Source: Rhodoferax sp. OV413 (lineage in GTDB: Bacteria; Pseudomonadota; Gammaproteobacteria; Burkholderiales; Burkholderiaceae_C). From it: DNA of 15,193 nt. Of the stretch, positions 14,417 to 15,193 are shown in pieces. The position numbers and the translations under genes are program-made. Location of the stretch: assembly GCA_945861195.1 (NCBI GenBank), contig CAMATS010000017.1, forward strand, positions 1-15,193. The letters are read 5' to 3'. The stretch's first letter is position 1; every line of letters starts with the position of its first letter. The notes beneath the pieces were generated by a model, which saw nothing but the letters and a program-made list of their open reading frames with translations, had not been told where the DNA came from and did no database searches.

Positions 14417-14580
14417 GCAATAAGTTCCAACTGGGGTAGTTCGTGGGTTGGCAGAGTGGGGCCCGACCAGCACACCGGGCCAAAAGCCTAGAGTATGCTT
14501 GAGCCGAGATTGCCCGTGCGGCGGATCTTCGAGTCTGGGCAGCCTCTGGCGCGACATCAACCGGCGTGCCTGTGAACACG

Positions 14581-14619
14581 CTTGGCTGAACACCTCCTGG
14601 CGAAAAATCGCTCGCCAAG
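14581..14619. promoter_or_regulatory. Nested inverted repeats in the pobA-tctC gap
   Basis: TGGCGA (14598-14603) and TCGCCA (14612-14617) form a perfect inverted repeat with an 8-base spacer. CTTGGC (14581-14586) is also complementary to GCCAAG (14614-14619), so two alternative pairings share the right arm. The elements end 17 bases upstream of the predicted -35 of the binding-protein gene, a usual place for an activator site. The regulator is unknown. Confidence 0.35.
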
Positions 14620-14636
14620 TAGGGCTTGGTTTCTGC

Positions 14637-14666
14637 TTGAGCCCGGATGCGCGATGTTTGTATGAT
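14637..14666 (+). promoter_or_regulatory. Predicted sigma-70 promoter of the TctC-type gene
   Basis: A -35 element TTGAGC (14637-14642, 4 of 6 to consensus) and a -10 element TATGAT (14661-14666, 5 of 6) are separated by 18 bases. Transcription would start near 14673, giving a 24-base leader. A strong Shine-Dalgarno AGGAGA (14684-14689) lies 7 bases before the ATG at 14697. Confidence 0.6.
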
Positions 14667-14696
14667 TGACCAAATGACACTACAGGAGACTTCAGA

Positions 14697-15193
14697 ATGC
14701 TGCGCCTAACTTCCCTCGCCCGACTTGCCTTGGCCGCTACCTTGCTGGTCTGCAGCCTACCCAGCGTGTATGGGCAAGCCTGGCCGAGCCGCCCGATCAA
14801 GCTGATCGTGCCTTTCCCGCCGGGTGGATTGATTGACATCATGGCCCGCATGGTGGCGCCGCGCCTGGCGCAGGAACTGGGCCAGGCGGTGGTCATTGAC
14901 AACAAACCCGGTGCGGGTGGCAATCTGGGCGCGGCCGAGGCAGCCCGGGCCACGCCAGACGGCTACACCCTGCTGATGGCCTCTGCGCCCCTGACCATCA
15001 GCCCGGCCCTGTACAAGAGCCTGCCCTACAAGCCCGAGCAGATCGCCCCAGTGGGCCTGCTGGGCCGGGTGCCCAATGTGTTGCTGGTCAACCCGGCCTC
15101 GGGCATCAACACGGTGGCTGACCTGACCCAGCGCGCGCAGGCCAAACCGGGCCAGCTGAATTACGGCTCGAATGGCCAGGGTACATCGCTGCA
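14697..15193 (+). CDS. Bug/TctC-family periplasmic substrate-binding protein (3'-truncated)
   Basis: The first 165 residues of a binding protein that runs past the window end; full members are about 320-330 residues. A signal peptide covers about residues 1-28 (Arg near the start, a Leu/Ala-rich core, cleavage probable after GQA). The mature start WPSRPIKLIVPFPPGG, then IDNKPGAGGNLG and DGYTLLMA, are hallmark Bug/TctC motifs. Such proteins deliver carboxylates to TctAB-type tripartite transporters, or act as orphan sensors or scavengers; they are highly expanded in Burkholderiales. Known ligands of the family include citrate, glutamate, nicotinate and terephthalate. The divergent position to pobA makes an aromatic acid ligand possible (inference). 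The ATG at 14697 is supported by AGGAGA 7 bases upstream. Confidence 0.93.
   Translation, partial: MLRLTSLARLALAATLLVCSLPSVYGQAWPSRPIKLIVPFPPGGLIDIMARMVAPRLAQELGQAVVIDNKPGAGGNLGAAEAARATPDGYTLLMASAPLTISPALYKSLPYKPEQIAPVGLLGRVPNVLLVNPASGINTVADLTQRAQAKPGQLNYGSNGQGTSL

Noticed and set aside
14417..14953. Long N-terminal extension of the pobA frame beyond the ATG at 14416
   Set aside because: PobA orthologues begin with MxTQVAIIGAG; the extension would run through the divergent promoter and into the binding-protein gene.
1..15193. CRISPR array, insertion sequence, prophage or toxin-antitoxin locus
   Set aside because: No repeat-spacer pattern, transposase, integrase, terminal inverted repeats or paired small toxin/antitoxin genes were seen.

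Overview
The window is GC-rich and densely coding. It looks like chromosomal DNA of a betaproteobacterium, most likely Burkholderiales in or near the Comamonadaceae. This is inferred from the Bug/TctC-type periplasmic binding protein, the close OmpR/EnvZ pair, the RelA-type synthetase and the catabolic gene content. It was not tested by phylogeny. There is no rRNA, tRNA, CRISPR array, insertion sequence or phage gene. No gap between genes exceeds 300 bases; the largest is 280 bases at 14417-14696.

Left part (1-4902). A 5'-truncated PLP aminotransferase is followed after one base by an MFS transporter, both on the plus strand. They converge on an ompR-envZ two-component operon on the minus strand, with a small hairpin at the junction. 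A small predicted secreted Gln/Pro-rich protein diverges from ompR across a 138-base gap. That gap holds a GTAAC-type motif and a near-perfect palindrome.

Middle part (4916-9591). D-3-hydroxybutyrate dehydrogenase (minus) diverges from an alpha/beta hydrolase (plus) across 58 bases containing a TTGGT-ACCAA inverted repeat. The hydrolase is followed by relA, a monofunctional-type (p)ppGpp synthetase. relA converges on upp (uracil phosphoribosyltransferase). Between the two stops lie four copies of a 13-bp tandem repeat beginning GTTAGC.

Right part (9651-15193). On the minus strand pobA (4-hydroxybenzoate 3-monooxygenase), a short CaiB/BaiF-family CoA-transferase/racemase-like gene and an acyl-CoA synthetase gene lie 7 and 37 bases apart, so they are a probable operon. 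Downstream, after 174 bases, come a divergent shikimate/quinate dehydrogenase-family gene and then upp. The 174-base gap carries a 10-bp-period G-tract repeat that fits a G-quadruplex motif. Divergent from pobA is the start of a Bug/TctC substrate-binding protein gene with a recognisable sigma-70 promoter. PobA makes protocatechuate, and quinate/shikimate dehydrogenases feed the same intermediate. Together with the CoA-activating genes and a carboxylate-binding protein this suggests an aromatic or organic acid utilisation region. No ring-cleavage (pca) genes and no local regulator gene are in the window.

Most genes are well-known families. The less ordinary signals are intergenic (the G-tract repeat, the 13-bp repeat and several palindromes). 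Two proteins also have altered family features: the shikimate dehydrogenase homologue and the short CoA-transferase. I did not find convincing evidence of a wholly new system.
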